A stretch of 64,000 nt of DNA from Cytophagales bacterium (GCA_017303805.1 JAFLBQ010000003.1:168821-232820), one strand, 5' to 3'. Positions 45,950-55,875 are shown, counted from the stretch's first letter. Program-made: numbers and translations. The notes: a model not told the origin generated them from the sequence alone.

Positions 45950-48412
45950 ATGCTCGTACTAAAACGTGACGGACACCGGGAGTCCGTAAAGTTTGATAAA
46001 ATCACGGCCCGCATTGAAAAACTCTGCTATGGTTTAGATCCCAAATTTGTCAACCCCGTAGAGGTGGCCATGAAAGTGATTAATGGCTTGTACGATGGCG
46101 TTTCAACCCAGGAATTGGACAACCTGGCGGCAGAAATTGCCGCTACCATGACTACCCGCCATCCGGACTTTGCCAAGCTTGCGGCACGCATTGCCGTTTC
46201 CAACCTGCACAAGGTCACCAGTAAGTCTTTCTCCAACACCATGAAAAGACTTTACACCTATGTAGATCCAAAAACCGGACAGAACGCACCGCTTATTTCC
46301 AAAGACACCTGGAAAGTAATTCACGAGCATGCAGCCGAATTGGATGCCGCCATTCTGTACGACCGCGACTTTAGCTACGACTACTTTGGTTTCAAAACGC
46401 TGGAGCGCTCGTACCTCATGAAAATTGATGGAAAAGTAGTAGAGCGCCCGCAGCACCTGCTTATGCGTGTAGCCGTTGGCATTCATGGCGAAGATATTGC
46501 TGCGGCCGTGGAAACCTACAACCTGCTTTCGGAGAAATGGTTTACACATGCTACCCCTACGTTGTTCAACGCTGGTACACCCAAGCCCCAGCTTTCTTCA
46601 TGCTTCCTCCTAACCATGAAGGATGATAGTATTGATGGTATCTATGACACGTTGAAACAAACTGCCAAGATTTCTCAATCAGCCGGAGGCATCGGACTCA
46701 GCATTCACAATGTGCGGGCAAAAGGCTCTTACATTAAAGGAACAGGCGGCACATCTAATGGCATTGTGCCCATGCTGCGCAATTTCGATATGACGGCCCG
46801 CTACGTAGATCAGGGTGGTGGTAAACGCAAAGGCAGCTTTGCCATTTACCTGGAACCCTGGCATGCCGATGTTTTCGATTTTCTGGAACTGAAGAAAAAT
46901 CACGGCAAGGAAGAAATGCGTGCCCGCGATTTATTCTATGCCATGTGGATTCCCGACCTTTTCATGAAGCGCATTGAGAACAACGAAATGTGGTCACTCT
47001 TCTGCCCGAACGAAGCACCCGGCCTGGCCGATTGCTATGGCGAAGAGTTTGAACGCCTTTATGAAAAATACGAGAAAGAAGGTAAAGCCCGCAGACAAGT
47101 AAAAGCACAAGACCTCTGGTTCGAAATTCTGGAAGCCCAGATTGAAACCGGAACGCCTTACATGCTTTATAAGGATGCCGCTAATCGCAAATCAAATCAA
47201 AAGCACCTGGGTACCATCAAGTCGAGCAACCTGTGTACAGAAATTATTGAGTACACTTCGCCCGATGAAGTTGCAGTGTGTAACCTTGCCTCTATTGCAT
47301 TACCCAAATTTGTAACAGACGAAGGCACGTTCGATCATCAGAAGCTGTATGAAATCACGAAAGTGGTAACCCGCAACCTGAACAAAGTAATTGATATTAA
47401 CTATTACCCGGTAGTAGAAGCCCGCAACAGCAATATGCGCCACCGCCCTATTGGTATTGGGGTGCAGGGCTTAGCCGATGCATTTATTCTCTTGCGCATG
47501 CCTTTTGATTCGGAAGAAGCGCGCGGGTTGAATAAGGACATTCACGAAACCATCTACTTCGCCTCTATGGAAGCCTCTATGGAGCTGTCGAAGTTGCACG
47601 GCCCCTACGAAACCTTTAAAGGTTCGCCTGTATCGAAAGGTATTTTTCAGTTTGATATGTGGGGCGTTACGCCCGATTCGGGCCGATGGGATTGGGAAAG
47701 CCTGAAGAAAGAAGTTAAACAACATGGAGTACGCAACTCGTTGTTGCTGGCGCCTATGCCTACAGCTTCTACTTCGCAAATCCTGGGTAACAACGAGTGC
47801 TTCGAGCCTTACACCTCTAACATCTACACGCGCAGAACCCTTTCGGGTGAATTTATTGTGGCTAACAAACACCTGATGAAGGATTTAATTAGCCTGGGTT
47901 TATGGAGCGAAACCATGCGCCAGAAATTAATTGCTACCAACGGCTCGGTACAACCTATTGCCGAAATTCCTCAAAACATCAAAGACATTTATAAGACTGT
48001 TTGGGAAATTTCGCAGAAGGCCATTATTGATATGAGTGCCGACCGGGGCGCCTACATCTGCCAGAGTCAGAGTTTAAATATCCATTTAACCGATCCGAAT
48101 TTTGGCAAGCTTACTTCCATGCATTTTTACGCCTGGAAGAAAGGCCTGAAGACCGGAATGTACTACCTGCGCACTACCGCTGCTGCCGATGCCATTAAGT
48201 TTACATTGGACAAATCGGCTGTACAGCAACCCGTAGCCACCACCGCTCCGGTTACGGCCGAGCCAGTGGCAACTTACGCTGCCGCCAAGGAAGCACAACA
48301 GACCATTGCCTATAACGAACCTGAAATAAAACTTTCGGAGTTAGATCAAAAGCGTGCCGATATGGCTTGCTCTCTGGATAACCCGGAAGCATGCGAGGCT
48401 TGTGGATCGTAA
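45950..48412 (+). CDS. nrdA: Ribonucleotide reductase class Ia, large (catalytic) subunit
   Basis: This 820-aa subunit reduces NDPs to dNDPs. An ATP-cone allosteric domain (about 1-95, [20 protein letters not shown]) precedes the catalytic 10-strand barrel. Motifs are [38 protein letters not shown], the active-site NLCTEI region, the [15 protein letters not shown] loop and the [14 protein letters not shown] segment. The C-terminal tail after about residue 760 is a flexible linker ending in CEACGS, the re-reduction CxxC. It is co-transcribed with nrdB and ends at a terminator. The ATP-cone implies dATP feedback. Confidence 0.96.
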   Translation: MLVLKRDGHRESVKFDKITARIEKLCYGLDPKFVNPVEVAMKVINGLYDGVSTQELDNLAAEIAATMTTRHPDFAKLAARIAVSNLHKVTSKSFSNTMKRLYTYVDPKTGQNAPLISKDTWKVIHEHAAELDAAILYDRDFSYDYFGFKTLERSYLMKIDGKVVERPQHLLMRVAVGIHGEDIAAAVETYNLLSEKWFTHATPTLFNAGTPKPQLSSCFLLTMKDDSIDGIYDTLKQTAKISQSAGGIGLSIHNVRAKGSYIKGTGGTSNGIVPMLRNFDMTARYVDQGGGKRKGSFAIYLEPWHADVFDFLELKKNHGKEEMRARDLFYAMWIPDLFMKRIENNEMWSLFCPNEAPGLADCYGEEFERLYEKYEKEGKARRQVKAQDLWFEILEAQIETGTPYMLYKDAANRKSNQKHLGTIKSSNLCTEIIEYTSPDEVAVCNLASIALPKFVTDEGTFDHQKLYEITKVVTRNLNKVIDINYYPVVEARNSNMRHRPIGIGVQGLADAFILLRMPFDSEEARGLNKDIHETIYFASMEASMELSKLHGPYETFKGSPVSKGIFQFDMWGVTPDSGRWDWESLKKEVKQHGVRNSLLLAPMPTASTSQILGNNECFEPYTSNIYTRRTLSGEFIVANKHLMKDLISLGLWSETMRQKLIATNGSVQPIAEIPQNIKDIYKTVWEISQKAIIDMSADRGAYICQSQSLNIHLTDPNFGKLTSMHFYAWKKGLKTGMYYLRTTAAADAIKFTLDKSAVQQPVATTAPVTAEPVATYAAAKEAQQTIAYNEPEIKLSELDQKRADMACSLDNPEACEACGS

Positions 48413-48435
48413 ATTGATTGAGTTATCTAAATAAG

Positions 48436-48470
48436 AAAGCCCCGGACTTGAGTTCGGGGCTTTTCTTTTT
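48436..48470. terminator. Terminator between nrdA and the DUF3127 gene
   Basis: AAAGCCCCG (48436-48444) pairs with CGGGGCTTT (48455-48463), followed by a T-rich run on the plus strand. The convergent gene ends 12 bases further, so it may serve both. Confidence 0.85.
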
Positions 48471-48481
48471 GGCTTTTCAAA

Positions 48482-48835
48482 TCAAAACGGCAGATCATCA
48501 CTACCGCTGCTCTCCGGAATAAAATCATCGGTTGGTGGCGGGGCTTCGTTGCTTCCAGTACTACCCGAACGGGTAATTTTCCACGCACGTGCTTCCGTGT
48601 ACCAACGGTTGTTGTACTCCCGGCTTTCCAGGTTAAAGGATACGGTTATTTTTTCGCCAATGGTAACGCGGTTCTCATCTACTTTCTCACCCCATAACGA
48701 GAGGCAAACTTTTTTAGGATACTGCCCCGGTGTTTCTAAAATAAATTCCTGCTTCTTCCAGGCGTTTCCGCTTTTACTCTGTCCGCTTTGTAGCGGCAGA
48801 AGCGCCACTACAACTCCACTGATATCCATTGCCAT
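48482..48835 (-). CDS. DUF3127 protein with SSB-like OB fold and tail
   Basis: This 117-aa protein matches DUF3127, a small OB-fold family of Bacteroidota (about residues 1-90: VVVALLPLQSGQSKSGNAWKK, KVCLSLWGEK, YTEARAWKITR). The C-terminus is a Pro/Ser/Asp-rich linker ending in DDLPF, mimicking the DDIPF tip by which SSB recruits partner proteins. It likely binds single-stranded nucleic acid and docks repair or replication proteins; this is inferred. It lies 18 bases after the Uma2 gene. Confidence 0.82.
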   Translation of the reverse strand: MAMDISGVVVALLPLQSGQSKSGNAWKKQEFILETPGQYPKKVCLSLWGEKVDENRVTIGEKITVSFNLESREYNNRWYTEARAWKITRSGSTGSNEAPPPTDDFIPESSGSDDLPF

Positions 48836-48853
48836 TATACTAATAGTTTTAAG

Positions 48854-49435
48854 TTAAACAAGTTTCGATAAATCAAGTTCAAAGCCGGGAAGCACTCCCT
48901 CTCCATTCAGTTTCGCATTAAAACTGTCAACGGTTGCGACTAAATCGCCCGGCTTATAGATGTAGGCTTTCTTTTCGACCGGATCGATAAGCCATGCAAG
49001 GCGGCAACCGTTTTTAATCCAATCATCCATTTTAGCTTTTAGTTGCTTTATTGAATCAGACTCTGAACGCACCTCAATAATAAAATCGGGCGTGAGTGGA
49101 GCAAATTTTTTCTGTTCCTCTTGTGTCAGGCTTTCCCAACGGGCTTTTGTAATAAAGGCTGCATCGGGAGCCAGAACCGAGTTATCTGGAAGTCTGAATC
49201 CCGCAGAGGAATCAAAAATGTATCCCGTGTGGTCATATTTATCATGCCAGCGTACAAAAGCACTATAAATTTTAAAATGGATATTACCTGTTATACTCCC
49301 TGACGGTGACATAATAACAATCTGGCCTTTGCTGTTTCGTTCAATACGAAGCGGATCATTCGCTGCACAGAATTCAAAAAATTCATCATCGCTAAATTGC
49401 GTATCGGATGGGAATTTCAAAATGAAGCTTTCCAT
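48854..49435 (-). CDS. Uma2 family (DUF820) putative restriction-like endonuclease
   Basis: This 193-aa protein is of the Uma2/DUF820 family, PD-(D/E)xK-like nucleases with unknown physiological role. The active-site pattern is visible: PDAAFIT (about 100), PDFIIEVRSESDSIKQLKAKMDDW (about 128-151) and the lysine in the LKAKM helix, followed by GCRLAWLIDPVEKKAYIY. The family is abundant in cyanobacteria and scattered in Bacteroidota. It sits between acs and the DUF3127 gene without an obvious functional link. Confidence 0.85.
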   Translation of the reverse strand: MESFILKFPSDTQFSDDEFFEFCAANDPLRIERNSKGQIVIMSPSGSITGNIHFKIYSAFVRWHDKYDHTGYIFDSSAGFRLPDNSVLAPDAAFITKARWESLTQEEQKKFAPLTPDFIIEVRSESDSIKQLKAKMDDWIKNGCRLAWLIDPVEKKAYIYKPGDLVATVDSFNAKLNGEGVLPGFELDLSKLV

Positions 49436-49472
49436 ATTTCAAAAGTAACTAAAAATCAGGTAGAAACGATTC

Positions 49473-51374
49473 TTACAATGCCCCCGCCTTTATCTCATCT
49501 ACCACACCCGGATCGAGCAATGTAGAAGTGTCTCCAAGATTAGATGTTTCGCCTTCGGCAATCTTGCGCAGGATTCTACGCATAATTTTTCCGGATCGGG
49601 TTTTAGGTAATCCTTTTACAAATTGAATCTTATCGGGTTTGGCAATAGCACCAATAATGCGGGCCACCGTTTGAATGATATCCTGCCGGGTTTGATTTTC
49701 GTTGCTATGATGGCCCTCGGTAATTACATACGCATAAATACCCTGTCCTTTTACATCGTGCGGGTAGCCCACCACCGCGCTTTCTACCACCCCGGCATGC
49801 ATGTTAATTGCATTTTCTACTTCGGCAGTGCCAATGCGATGGCCGCTTACATTCAACACATCATCTACCCGGCCGGTAATGCGATAGTTTCCGTGCTCAT
49901 CGCGCAAGCACCCATCGCCTGTAAAATACAAACCCGGGTAGGTGGCAAAGTAGTTTAAGCGACATCGTTCATGATCGCCATACGTAGTACGTAAAATTCC
50001 GGGCCACGGAGTTTTGATACACAGGTTACCACTTACACCATTGCCCTCAATTTCTTTTCCGTTTTCATCTACCAGGCACGGGTTAACCCCCGGCAAAGGC
50101 AGTGTGGCAAACGTGGGCTTTTGTGGGGTAATCTTGGCCAGGTTCGAAATCAATACCCCACCGGTTTCGGTTTGCCACCAGGTATCTACAATGGGGCAGT
50201 TTTCTTTACCAATATTTTTATAATACCATTGCCACGCTTCTGCGTTGATAGGTTCGCCTACTGTACCTAACACCTGAAGCGAGCTTAAATCCTTATCCTT
50301 TACATATTCTAATCCAAAGCCCATTAAACTCCGGATGGCCGTAGGGGCGGTGTACAAAATATTTACTTTGTACTTATCTACGATCTCCCAAAACCGGCCG
50401 GCATCGGGCCAGGTGGGCACCCCTTCAAACATGAGCGATGTGGCACCCGATAACAGCGGGCCATATACAATATAACTGTGGCCGGTAATCCAACCGATAT
50501 CAGCCGTACAAAAATGGATTTGACCGGGTTGATATTGAAATACGTTCTGAAAGGTGTAGGCCGTCCACACCATATAGCCACCCGTAGTATGCACTACGCC
50601 TTTGGGTTTACCTGTTGAGCCTGACGTGTAGAGAATGAACAGCATGTCTTCGGCATCCATCACTTCGGCCGGGCAATCGGGGTTGCCCTGGGTTTCAACT
50701 TTTTTTACTTCATCTTCCCACCATACATCGCGGCCTTTAATCATGCTTACCGGCACACGGGTGCGCGTGCAAACAATTACACGCTTTACAAAAGCACACG
50801 CAATTAAGGCATCGTCAATTACAGCTTTTAAGGGAATGTCTTTTGCTCCGCGGTAGGCGCCATCGCAAGTAATAATAAATTCTGCCCGTGCATCTTGCAA
50901 CCGATCGGCAATGGATTGAGCTGAGAAGCCGCCAAAGATTACGGAGTGAATGGCTCCCATGCGCGCGCACGCCAGCACGGCAATGGGTAACTCCGGAATC
51001 ATACCCATGTAAATACAAACGCGATCGCCTTTCTTTACACCATTATTTTTAAGCACATTGGCAAACTGCTTAACTTTAAAGAGTAAGTCCTTATAGGTAA
51101 GCACCCGATGGTGTTCTTCGGGGTCGTTGGGTTCCCAGATAATGGCTGGGGTGTCGCCCAATGTTTCGATGTGGCGATCGAGGCAGTTTTCAGTAATGTT
51201 GAGCTTACCCCCTTCAAACCATTTTACTTTTGGTTCAGAAAAATTCCAGTCCAGAACTTTGTCCCACTTTCTTTTCCAGGAAAAACTTTCGGCTACACGG
51301 GCCCAGAATACTTCGGGCTGGTCTATACTTTCTTTATACGACTGATGATAGTTGGCTAAGGTGGTAATCTTCAT
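49473..51374 (-). CDS. acs: Acetyl-CoA synthetase
   Basis: This 633-aa enzyme activates acetate to acetyl-CoA through acetyl-AMP. Family marks are the N-terminal FWARVAESFSWKRKWDKVLDW, the AMP-binding P-loop ILYTSGSTGKPKGVVHTTGG, the VDTWWQTETGG adenylate motif and YFTGDGCLRDEHGNYRITGRVDDVLNVSGHRIGT. The acetylation-site PKTRSGKIMRRILR is present near the C-terminus, with the lysine regulated by protein acetylation in other bacteria. It is on the same strand as the ZIP gene upstream (76-base gap). Confidence 0.95.
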   Translation of the reverse strand: MKITTLANYHQSYKESIDQPEVFWARVAESFSWKRKWDKVLDWNFSEPKVKWFEGGKLNITENCLDRHIETLGDTPAIIWEPNDPEEHHRVLTYKDLLFKVKQFANVLKNNGVKKGDRVCIYMGMIPELPIAVLACARMGAIHSVIFGGFSAQSIADRLQDARAEFIITCDGAYRGAKDIPLKAVIDDALIACAFVKRVIVCTRTRVPVSMIKGRDVWWEDEVKKVETQGNPDCPAEVMDAEDMLFILYTSGSTGKPKGVVHTTGGYMVWTAYTFQNVFQYQPGQIHFCTADIGWITGHSYIVYGPLLSGATSLMFEGVPTWPDAGRFWEIVDKYKVNILYTAPTAIRSLMGFGLEYVKDKDLSSLQVLGTVGEPINAEAWQWYYKNIGKENCPIVDTWWQTETGGVLISNLAKITPQKPTFATLPLPGVNPCLVDENGKEIEGNGVSGNLCIKTPWPGILRTTYGDHERCRLNYFATYPGLYFTGDGCLRDEHGNYRITGRVDDVLNVSGHRIGTAEVENAINMHAGVVESAVVGYPHDVKGQGIYAYVITEGHHSNENQTRQDIIQTVARIIGAIAKPDKIQFVKGLPKTRSGKIMRRILRKIAEGETSNLGDTSTLLDPGVVDEIKAGAL

Positions 51375-51450
51375 GAGGTAGCGATTTATTCTACCTTTAA
51401 AAATCGATTTCTGGAATGAGATTTCAAAAATACCGGCTGCTTAATCCGGA

Positions 51451-52215
51451 TCAAATTGCATATTCTACAGCAACGGCAAGTAACGCCCCCACAATTGCTA
51501 CGCCCAGTTTCCAGATATTAAAACGGTGCTCGGGGCTGCTTTCGAAAACGATGGTTGTAGAGATGTGCAGAAAGTTTCCGCTTACGAGGGCATAGAGGTA
51601 AATCATTTGCGATTCGGTAAGCAAATTACTTTGCACAAAGTAAGTACTGAGAAGCAACCCTACCGGAGCGGCCAATGAAAAGATTATAAGGTGTGGTAAC
51701 GCTTTGCGTCTGGAGTGCAGTTGTGCAGCCAGTACCGTCATTAACGCAAAAGCTGCCGGAGCGCGGTGCAAGGCAATGCCCAGCAACACCGCATTAATAT
51801 CGTATCCAAACCCCATGGTGGCTGGCTGTGCAAGCATGCTGCCTTCCAAAAAGGCATGCAGGCATAAGGCCGATAGCAACATAACGGCCGATACCGGGTG
51901 ATGGTGATGATGATGACCATTGTTATGATGGCCATGGTCGTGTTCATGCACGTGGCCGTGGCCCACACCCGATGTAAAGTATTCCAGAAGTTGCTGCAGA
52001 AAAAAACCACCCAGAACAAATAACCCAATCAGGTGTACTTGTTCTTGTTGGCGATAGAGGCCCGGTAAAATATGCGTAACCGTTATTGCAAAAAGGTAAG
52101 ATCCTGCAAACACCAACAACAGTTTAAATGTGTTGCCCTTGGCCGAGGGTACCAGGTAAACAACCAACCCGGCAATAAACGGAGCAAAAAAAAGTACCAG
52201 TAGTTTTAGGGTCAT
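51451..52215 (-). CDS. ZIP family metal transporter
   Basis: This 254-aa membrane protein has eight hydrophobic segments and a histidine-rich loop between TM3 and TM4 (about residues 85-107, with two runs of His alternating with Gly/Asn/Asp), the mark of ZIP zinc/iron permeases. The HAFLEGSMLA segment and the AVLLGIALHRAPAAFAL stretch fit metal-binding helices IV and V. It should move Zn2+ or another divalent metal into the cytosol. It starts 10 bases after apbE on the same strand, implying one transcript. Confidence 0.88.
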   Translation of the reverse strand: MTLKLLVLFFAPFIAGLVVYLVPSAKGNTFKLLLVFAGSYLFAITVTHILPGLYRQQEQVHLIGLFVLGGFFLQQLLEYFTSGVGHGHVHEHDHGHHNNGHHHHHHPVSAVMLLSALCLHAFLEGSMLAQPATMGFGYDINAVLLGIALHRAPAAFALMTVLAAQLHSRRKALPHLIIFSLAAPVGLLLSTYFVQSNLLTESQMIYLYALVSGNFLHISTTIVFESSPEHRFNIWKLGVAIVGALLAVAVEYAI

Positions 52216-52224
52216 TCCGGGATT

Positions 52225-53247
52225 TTAGGGATTGATTTGCAGTTGCGCAGTAATTTTTTTGGTGGCAAAGGTAGCAATACCATCTGGTGTTGTGTAGATG
52301 AGGAAGGCATCCAGTTCGGGATGTTGGCTCAAAACTTCTATGGCCCGTTCGTGGCCCATTACCATAAGCGCGGTACCCCAGGCATCGGCCGTGGTGCAAT
52401 CGGCCGAAAATACCGAGGCACTCAGAATATTGCGCGTAACCGGGTAGCCCGTTTGCGGATCGATGGTGTGCGAATACTTTTTACCATCTACCTCGCGGTA
52501 ATTAAAGTAGTTGCCCGAAGTAGTAAACGATTGGTTGGATAGCGAAACATACGCTTTAAAAAACTGATGATCGCGGGTTGAGTTCGGATCAAGAATCCCC
52601 AACTCCCAGGGTTTACCCGATGTTAAATTAATTCCACAAGCCATACCTTCTCCCCCTAACTCCACCAGCATGTTTTTAATTCCTTTGGCTTTTAAAAAAG
52701 CTGTTATTGCATCGGCACCATAACCCTGGCCAATACCGCCAAAGTCGAGTTGGGCCCGTGCATCCAGCTTCCACACACTATCGGCATTAAACTGAATTTT
52801 TTCAAACCCTATTATGGCCTTAATGGAATCTACCTTGGAGCTATCGGGGCGGGTAACTTTTTTCTGGCCAAACCCCCACAGGTTTACCAACGGCAACACG
52901 GTAGGGTCGAACGCTCCCTGGGACTGTGAAAAAACTTTTTGGGCTACTTTAATGGGGGGCAACAGGTAAGGCAACCGAAAGCGAAAGCCGTTTTGTTTAT
53001 TGAACTGCGAAACTTCAGACTCGGGATTATAATTATTGATGGATTGGTTTACCAGTACCAACAGCGAATCGACTGATACTTTGAAATTGCGGTTGTGGGT
53101 ATCGAAATAGGTAATATGATAGGTGGTGGCCATGGTTTCGCCTTCAATTTTTATTGGCTCGGGTGCAGCCGTACGCCACAGGTACACGGCCCACATGGCA
53201 GCCAACAGCAGCGCAGAATAGAGTGCGTTTTTCCAGCGATTGCTCAT
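52225..53247 (-). CDS. apbE: FAD:protein FMN transferase ApbE
   Basis: This 340-aa enzyme attaches FMN covalently to threonines of flavoproteins such as Na+-pumping NADH dehydrogenase subunits. An N-terminal membrane anchor (ALYSALLLAAMWAVYLW) faces it to the periplasm. The family segments are MATTYHITYF, INNYNPESEVSQFN, GAFDPTVLPLVNLWGFG, DFGGIGQGYGADAI, KKYSHTIDPQTGYPV and the metal-binding TTADAWGTALMVMG. A purine-rich AAAGGAGGT sits immediately before the ATG, unusual here. It is divergent from ruvB and leads the apbE-ZIP pair. Confidence 0.93.
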   Translation of the reverse strand: MSNRWKNALYSALLLAAMWAVYLWRTAAPEPIKIEGETMATTYHITYFDTHNRNFKVSVDSLLVLVNQSINNYNPESEVSQFNKQNGFRFRLPYLLPPIKVAQKVFSQSQGAFDPTVLPLVNLWGFGQKKVTRPDSSKVDSIKAIIGFEKIQFNADSVWKLDARAQLDFGGIGQGYGADAITAFLKAKGIKNMLVELGGEGMACGINLTSGKPWELGILDPNSTRDHQFFKAYVSLSNQSFTTSGNYFNYREVDGKKYSHTIDPQTGYPVTRNILSASVFSADCTTADAWGTALMVMGHERAIEVLSQHPELDAFLIYTTPDGIATFATKKITAQLQINP

Positions 53248-53343
53248 ACCTCCTTTAAGAATTGGGCCGCAAGTTAAACCCCGTAATGGTAAGTTAAACC
53301 TCCGCGTATTTTATTTCCTTAACTTTCGCAGGATAGAATTTTT

Positions 53344-54378
53344 ATGCGCGAAGATTACCTGAAAGCCGATACCGAGGGGCTTAGTCCCACCGATAAAGAA
53401 ATTGAAAAAGCCCTGCGGCCGCTTTCCTTTTCGGATTTTACCGGGCAACAAAAGGTTGTTGAAAATATTAAAGTGTTCGTGCAGGCTGCCAAACAACGCG
53501 AGGAACCACTGGACCACGTACTCTTGCACGGCCCTCCGGGGTTAGGCAAAACCACGCTTTCGTTTATTATTGCCAACGAACTTGGCTCGCATATAAAAAT
53601 AACCTCGGGGCCGGTTTTAGATAAACCTAGCGACCTGGCCGGGCTGCTCACCAACTTAGAACCCCACGATGTACTTTTTATTGATGAGATCCATCGGCTT
53701 AATCCCATCGTAGAAGAGTACCTCTACTCGGCCATGGAAGATTACCGCATTGATATTATGCTCGACTCTGGCCCCAATGCCCGATCGGTGCAAATAAGTT
53801 TAAACCCATTTACCTTAATTGGCGCTACTACCCGGGCTGGTTTGCTTACGGCCCCGCTGCGGGCCCGCTTTGCCATTAATGCCCGCCTGGAGTATTACGA
53901 CTCGCAACTGCTTACAAAAATTGTAAACCGCTCGGCCGAAATCTTAAAAACACCCATTGCCGAAGATGCTGCCTTCGAAATTGCACGCAGAAGCAGAGGC
54001 ACCCCGCGCATTTCCAATAATTTACTAAGGCGTACCCGCGACTTTGCGCAAATAAAAGGCGATGGCACTATTACCATGCACATTGCTCAAATGGCCTTAA
54101 AGGCTTTGGATGTGGACGAAAACGGATTGGACGAAATGGACAATCGTATTCTGAGTACGATTATAGAAAAATTTAAAGGCGGCCCGGTGGGATTAACCAC
54201 TATTGCCACGGCTGTAGGCGAAGAAGCTGAAACCATTGAAGAAGTGTACGAGCCGTTTTTGATTCAAGAGGGATATATTAAGCGCACTTCGCGTGGAAGA
54301 GAAGCTGCTGAAAAGGCTTATAAGCACTTAAAAATTGTTCCTCCGTCATCATCAAAGGGACCTGGTTTATTTGATTGA
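53344..54378 (+). CDS. ruvB: Holliday junction branch-migration helicase RuvB
   Basis: This 344-aa AAA+ motor drives RuvA-bound Holliday junctions. The order is N-terminal [19 protein letters not shown], Walker [12 protein letters not shown], Walker [10 protein letters not shown], sensor region [16 protein letters not shown], arginine finger region [17 protein letters not shown] and the winged-helix end [17 protein letters not shown]. No ruvA or ruvC is in the window. Its stop TGA abuts an inverted-repeat element that fills the gap to queG. Confidence 0.96.
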   Translation: MREDYLKADTEGLSPTDKEIEKALRPLSFSDFTGQQKVVENIKVFVQAAKQREEPLDHVLLHGPPGLGKTTLSFIIANELGSHIKITSGPVLDKPSDLAGLLTNLEPHDVLFIDEIHRLNPIVEEYLYSAMEDYRIDIMLDSGPNARSVQISLNPFTLIGATTRAGLLTAPLRARFAINARLEYYDSQLLTKIVNRSAEILKTPIAEDAAFEIARRSRGTPRISNNLLRRTRDFAQIKGDGTITMHIAQMALKALDVDENGLDEMDNRILSTIIEKFKGGPVGLTTIATAVGEEAETIEEVYEPFLIQEGYIKRTSRGREAAEKAYKHLKIVPPSSSKGPGLFD

Positions 54379-54563
54379 ACTTTGTGCATCTTCGTGTCTT
54401 TGTGATTTTGTAATTCAAAATAAATTTGAGAGTATGTTCATAAAACTTTCGCAAAGAGAAGAACATATAGCAAGTCAAATTGTTGACATGACGAAGGATG
54501 GAATAAAGCGATTGATTTTATGAACCACGAAGACTCAAAGAACACCAAGGAGCACAAAGGTTC
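54377..54563. repeat. Imperfect inverted-repeat (MITE-like) element between ruvB and queG
   Basis: Left arm GAACTTTGTGCATCTTCGTG (starting 54377) is matched by the reverse complement of the right arm (ending 54563), which reads GAACCTTTGTGCTCCTTGGTG; the likeness continues over about 35 nt. The interior holds a 29-codon ORF from ATG 54434. The element exactly fills the gap between the ruvB stop and the queG start. Confidence 0.55.
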
Positions 54564-55511
54564 ATGAATCCATCCATCCAGATAAAAAAAATCGCTACCG
54601 AACTTGGCTTTAGCTATTGTGGCATAGCCAAGGCTGAATTCCTGGACGAGGAAGCTCCCAAACTTGAAGAGTGGCTTAAACGTGGTTATCAAGGTAAAAT
54701 GAGTTACCTCGAAAATCATTTTGATAAGCGCCTTGATCCTACCTTGCTCGTGCCCGGTGCTAAATCAGTAATTAGTTTAATCTACAACTACTTTCCTGAA
54801 AAAGATCTCACTAATGAAAATCCGGATTCATATAAAATTGCCAAGTATGCTTATGGCGAAGATTATCATCATGTCATTAAGGACAAGCTTAAACTCTTTC
54901 TGCAACAAATAGAAGAAACCATTGGCAGCGTAGCAGGTCGTGCGTTTGTAGATTCCGCTCCTGTACATGAAAGAGCCTGGGCAAAAAAAGCCGGCCTCGG
55001 CTGGATTGGTAAAAACAGTTTGTTGCTTAACAAAAACATGGGTAGCTTTTTTTTTCTGGCCGAACTGATTGTGGATCTTGAATTGGACTACGATGGGCCG
55101 ATAAAAGATTACTGCGGCACGTGTACCGCGTGTATGGACGCTTGCCCAACGGATGCCATTCCGCAACCTTATGTGGTGGATGGCAGTAAATGCATTTCGT
55201 ATTTTACCATCGAATTAAAAGAAGAAATTCCTGCAGAAGTAAAAGGCAAATTCGAGAATTGGATTTTTGGGTGCGATATCTGCCAGGATGTTTGCCCGTG
55301 GAATAGCTTTTCTAAACCCCACTCCGAACCTCAATTTGCACCAACTGGCGAACTCAACACATTTTCAAAACAAGATTGGGAAGAAATTACCGAAGAGGTG
55401 TTTCAAAAAGTTTTCAAACATTCAGCCTTTAAGCGTACCGGGTACGAAGGGCTGAAGCGCAATATTCAGTTTGCAAAAAAAAATACCCCGACAAGTCGGG
55501 GTAAAATTTGA
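54564..55511 (+). CDS. queG: Epoxyqueuosine reductase QueG
   Basis: This 315-aa cobalamin- and Fe-S-dependent reductase makes queuosine in tRNA anticodons. The N-terminal domain ([28 protein letters not shown]) and the [28 protein letters not shown] segment with the catalytic aspartate are family hallmarks. Two [4Fe-4S] motifs follow ([13 protein letters not shown] and [11 protein letters not shown]). The last codons ([11 protein letters not shown]) are written within the hairpin of the convergent gene's terminator. It starts right after the inverted-repeat element. Confidence 0.93.
   Translation: MNPSIQIKKIATELGFSYCGIAKAEFLDEEAPKLEEWLKRGYQGKMSYLENHFDKRLDPTLLVPGAKSVISLIYNYFPEKDLTNENPDSYKIAKYAYGEDYHHVIKDKLKLFLQQIEETIGSVAGRAFVDSAPVHERAWAKKAGLGWIGKNSLLLNKNMGSFFFLAELIVDLELDYDGPIKDYCGTCTACMDACPTDAIPQPYVVDGSKCISYFTIELKEEIPAEVKGKFENWIFGCDICQDVCPWNSFSKPHSEPQFAPTGELNTFSKQDWEEITEEVFQKVFKHSAFKRTGYEGLKRNIQFAKKNTPTSRGKI
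55475..55503 (-). terminator. Intrinsic terminator of the 63-aa gene, inside the queG 3' end
   Basis: TACCCCGAC (55484-55492) pairs perfectly with GTCGGGGTA (55495-55503). On the minus strand it is followed by nine T residues (complement of 55475-55483), a strong terminator within queG coding sequence. Confidence 0.8.
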
Positions 55512-55531
55512 TTCGTTTAAAAGTTTAACCT

Positions 55532-55723
55532 CTACGCTCTCACAAAACAACGATTCAAAATCGCCTCATGTTCTCTCGAAAAGTTGGCATAGCACCAATT
55601 TCTGAGCTCCTGTACCTCCTCGGCTATCAACATTTTGATGGCCTTGCGCAACTCTTTCTCAAAAAGCCGCGCATCAAAACTCACCCGCGTGAGAATGTGC
55701 TTTGCATAACTAAGCATCTTCAT
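55532..55723 (-). CDS. Small helical protein of unknown function (63 aa)
   Basis: The 63-aa product is basic and helical, beginning MKMLSYAKHILTRVSFDARL, then FEKELRKAIKMLIAEEVQEL and RNWCYANFSREHEAILNRCF. No family is named, but the shape suggests a small regulatory or structural protein. Support is the continuous frame with a clean ATG, coding-like composition, and a dedicated intrinsic terminator 29 bases after its stop. It is isolated between queG and the batD-like gene on the opposite strand. Confidence 0.65.
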   Translation of the reverse strand: MKMLSYAKHILTRVSFDARLFEKELRKAIKMLIAEEVQELRNWCYANFSREHEAILNRCFVRA

Positions 55724-55820
55724 ATTAAAAAATGGTAAGTAAGTAGTTTATTTCAATTAACAACCCACCGCCCCGACCGCACCGTTAAAGTACAAAAGCT
55801 GTTTAACTCGCAAAAGAAAT

Positions 55821-55828
55821 TACTTTTG
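55821..55828 (+). promoter_or_regulatory. -7 box of the batD-like gene
   Basis: TACTTTTG fits TAnnTTTG; no clear TTG lies 19-20 bases upstream. A transcript starting about 7 bases downstream would begin near the ATG at 55834, favouring the later ATG at 55876. Confidence 0.45.
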
Positions 55829-55875
55829 TATTTATGCAAACGTGTTGCGATGCTGTTGCACTATTGAAATTTAGA

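Noticed and set aside
54335-54523. 62-codon plus-strand ORF as a real gene
   Set aside because: The first half overlaps ruvB in another frame and the second half lies within the inverted-repeat element; at most a remnant.
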